DNA of 6,106 nt from UBA993 sp964485855 (GTDB lineage: Bacteria; Bacillota; Dethiobacteria; DTU022). The notes below the pieces were generated by a model, which was given only the letters and a program-made list of their open reading frames with translations, ran no database searches and was not told where the DNA came from. The DNA is taken from positions 1 to 6,106 of the forward strand of contig CAZAKI010000078.1 of NCBI GenBank assembly GCA_964485855.1. The letters are read 5' to 3'. Shown here piece after piece: positions 5,236 through 6,106 of this stretch (the first letter of the stretch is position 1; every line of letters begins with the position of its first letter). Both the position numbers and the translations under genes were made by a program.

Positions 5236-6018
5236 TTATGCTTCGGAAGTCTCCACCGGGTTGGTTAAAGTTCCGATTTTCTCTATAAAAACACTGAATT
5301 GATCTCCCGGCGCCAGTGGTCCGATTCCTGAAGGTGTTCCGGTGATAATAACATCACCGGGCAAAAGAGTCATGCACCCCGAAACAAACTCGATGATCTC
5401 TGCCACGGTAAAGATATGATCGGCAGTTGAGCTCTCCTGAACCAAGTTATCATTCAAAAACCCTTTAATCTGTAGCTTTTCCGGGTTATCAATAGCAGTT
5501 TCAATAACCGGACCCAGGGGGCAGAAGGTATCAAAGCTTTTAGCATAAGTCCATTGACCCTGCGCCGGTTGCTTATCCCTGGCTGTCACATCGTTGGCGC
5601 AGGTATAACCGAAAACATAATCCAGGGCCTGATTCTTCTCTACCTTATGAGCAATACGTCCAATCACCACAGCTAATTCTGATTCATAATCCACCCTGCG
5701 ACTTTGCGGAGGACATTGAATAGCCTGCCCCGGCCCAATAACCGATGTCGATGGTTTAATAAAAATAATCGGCACTCTGGGCAGTTCAAATTTCATTTCT
5801 TCGGCATGGCTGCGATAATTAAGACCCAGACAGATTATTTTTGAAGGCTGGCAAGGCGCTAACAGTTTTACAGCGTTTAGTTTATATTCACGCCCGGTTG
5901 TACTTGGCTCAAACTGACACCAGTCTTCACCAGGGTTATCAATCTCCTGGATAACATCTTCAGCTTCAAGATAACCATAGCGCTGACGGCCATGACTATA
6001 AAAACGAATAAACTTCAT
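5236..6018 (-). CDS. Fumarylacetoacetate hydrolase (FAH) family protein
   Basis: The product belongs to the FAH superfamily, metal-dependent enzymes that hydrolyse, decarboxylate or isomerise 2-oxo acids and their enols. Examples are fumarylpyruvate hydrolases, 2-hydroxyhepta-2,4-diene-1,7-dioate isomerases and FAHD1-like oxaloacetate decarboxylases. The exact substrate cannot be assigned. The 260-residue protein begins with a small N-terminal domain of the DUF2437 type (about 1-55, MKFIRFYSHGRQRYGYLE). The catalytic domain has LGLNYRSHAEEM (64-75) with a likely active His71 and nearby Glu73/Glu74. Likely metal ligands are Glu112 and Glu114 (DYESELAVVIG) and Asp143 (ANDVTARDKQ). KSFDTFCPLGP (160-170) and ITGTPSGIGP (225-234) complete the signature. 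It has no signal peptide and is probably cytosolic. The ATG start follows AGAGGAGA (6024-6031) at good spacing. No promoter is evident in the short gap upstream, so it may be read through from the preceding gene. All key residues appear intact. Confidence 0.93.
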   Translation of the reverse strand: MKFIRFYSHGRQRYGYLEAEDVIQEIDNPGEDWCQFEPSTTGREYKLNAVKLLAPCQPSKIICLGLNYRSHAEEMKFELPRVPIIFIKPSTSVIGPGQAIQCPPQSRRVDYESELAVVIGRIAHKVEKNQALDYVFGYTCANDVTARDKQPAQGQWTYAKSFDTFCPLGPVIETAIDNPEKLQIKGFLNDNLVQESSTADHIFTVAEIIEFVSGCMTLLPGDVIITGTPSGIGPLAPGDQFSVFIEKIGTLTNPVETSEA

Positions 6019-6054
6019 AAAAATCTCCTCTGTTATCGAAAAGGGGGAAGGAAT

Positions 6055-6081
6055 AAACGCCTGGAAAAATCCCAGGCGTTT
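6055..6081. terminator. Perfect 10-bp hairpin upstream of the FAH-family gene
   Basis: AAACGCCTGG (6055-6064) pairs perfectly with CCAGGCGTTT (6072-6081) around a 7-base loop. On the minus strand, the direction of all nearby genes, it is followed by TTTATTCC, a short U-tract, and would terminate a gene lying beyond the window. On the + strand it is followed by TTTTACTT. It ends 36 bases before the ATG of the FAH-family gene, so incomplete termination here would allow read-through into it. Confidence 0.7.
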
Positions 6082-6106
6082 TACTTGCCTACCAGTTTTC
6101 GCAGAT
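6081..6106 (-). CDS. Possible 3' end of an upstream minus-strand gene
   Basis: Reading the minus strand from the window edge, one frame gives LRKLVGK followed by TAA (6081-6083), with the stop codon running straight into the hairpin at 6055-6081. A basic tail ending at a terminator is what the end of a gene looks like, but only seven codons are visible. The other frames are either also open or too short to exclude, so the gene cannot be identified. Confidence 0.3.

Overview
The window looks like ordinary chromosome from an anaerobic member of the Bacillota, most likely a Clostridia-type lineage. The grounds are strong AGGAGG-type ribosome binding sites, frequent TTG and GTG starts, moderate GC, a CGAxxG-type cysteine protein typical of anaerobes, and the convergent holA/rpsT arrangement known from Bacillus and Clostridia. 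The genus cannot be fixed from the sequence alone. There is no mobile element, CRISPR array, tRNA or rRNA, and no sign of recent transfer.

Layout, left to right. Bases 1-145 hold the rpsT upstream region with a tentative promoter. rpsT (ribosomal protein S20) runs on the + strand at 146-415 from a TTG start. A nested hairpin at 439-477 acts as a shared terminator where rpsT meets the leftward genes. From 477 to 5027 a tight minus-strand operon reads, in transcription order, trkA, trkH, holA, then a cysteine-rich CGAxxG-family protein. trkH and holA overlap by one base (TAGTG), and holA and the last gene are 14 bases apart. Upstream of trkA is a 208-base intergenic region with a near-consensus sigma-A-type promoter on the minus strand (5176-5204), a leader that can fold, and a strong intrinsic terminator (5052-5080) ending only 24 bases before the trkA start codon. 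Further right, on the same strand, is a fumarylacetoacetate-hydrolase-family enzyme (5236-6018). Behind it lie a terminator-like hairpin (6055-6081) and possibly the last codons of another minus-strand gene at the window edge.

How the genes work together. TrkA and TrkH form a potassium uptake system: TrkH is the membrane channel-like subunit and TrkA the cytosolic nucleotide-binding gating ring. The clamp-loader delta subunit (holA) and the small cysteine protein appear to be cotranscribed with them, probably for expression reasons rather than a shared pathway. The FAH-family enzyme is a separate carbon-metabolism gene.

The most interesting feature is the promoter-leader-terminator arrangement ahead of trkA. 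It has the architecture of a transcription attenuator or riboswitch controlling potassium uptake, but I do not recognise the leader as any known riboswitch class, including the ydaO/c-di-AMP class often found on potassium transporter genes. Secondary points are the rpsT TTG start with an out-of-frame ATG beside it, and the corrected GTG start for holA.
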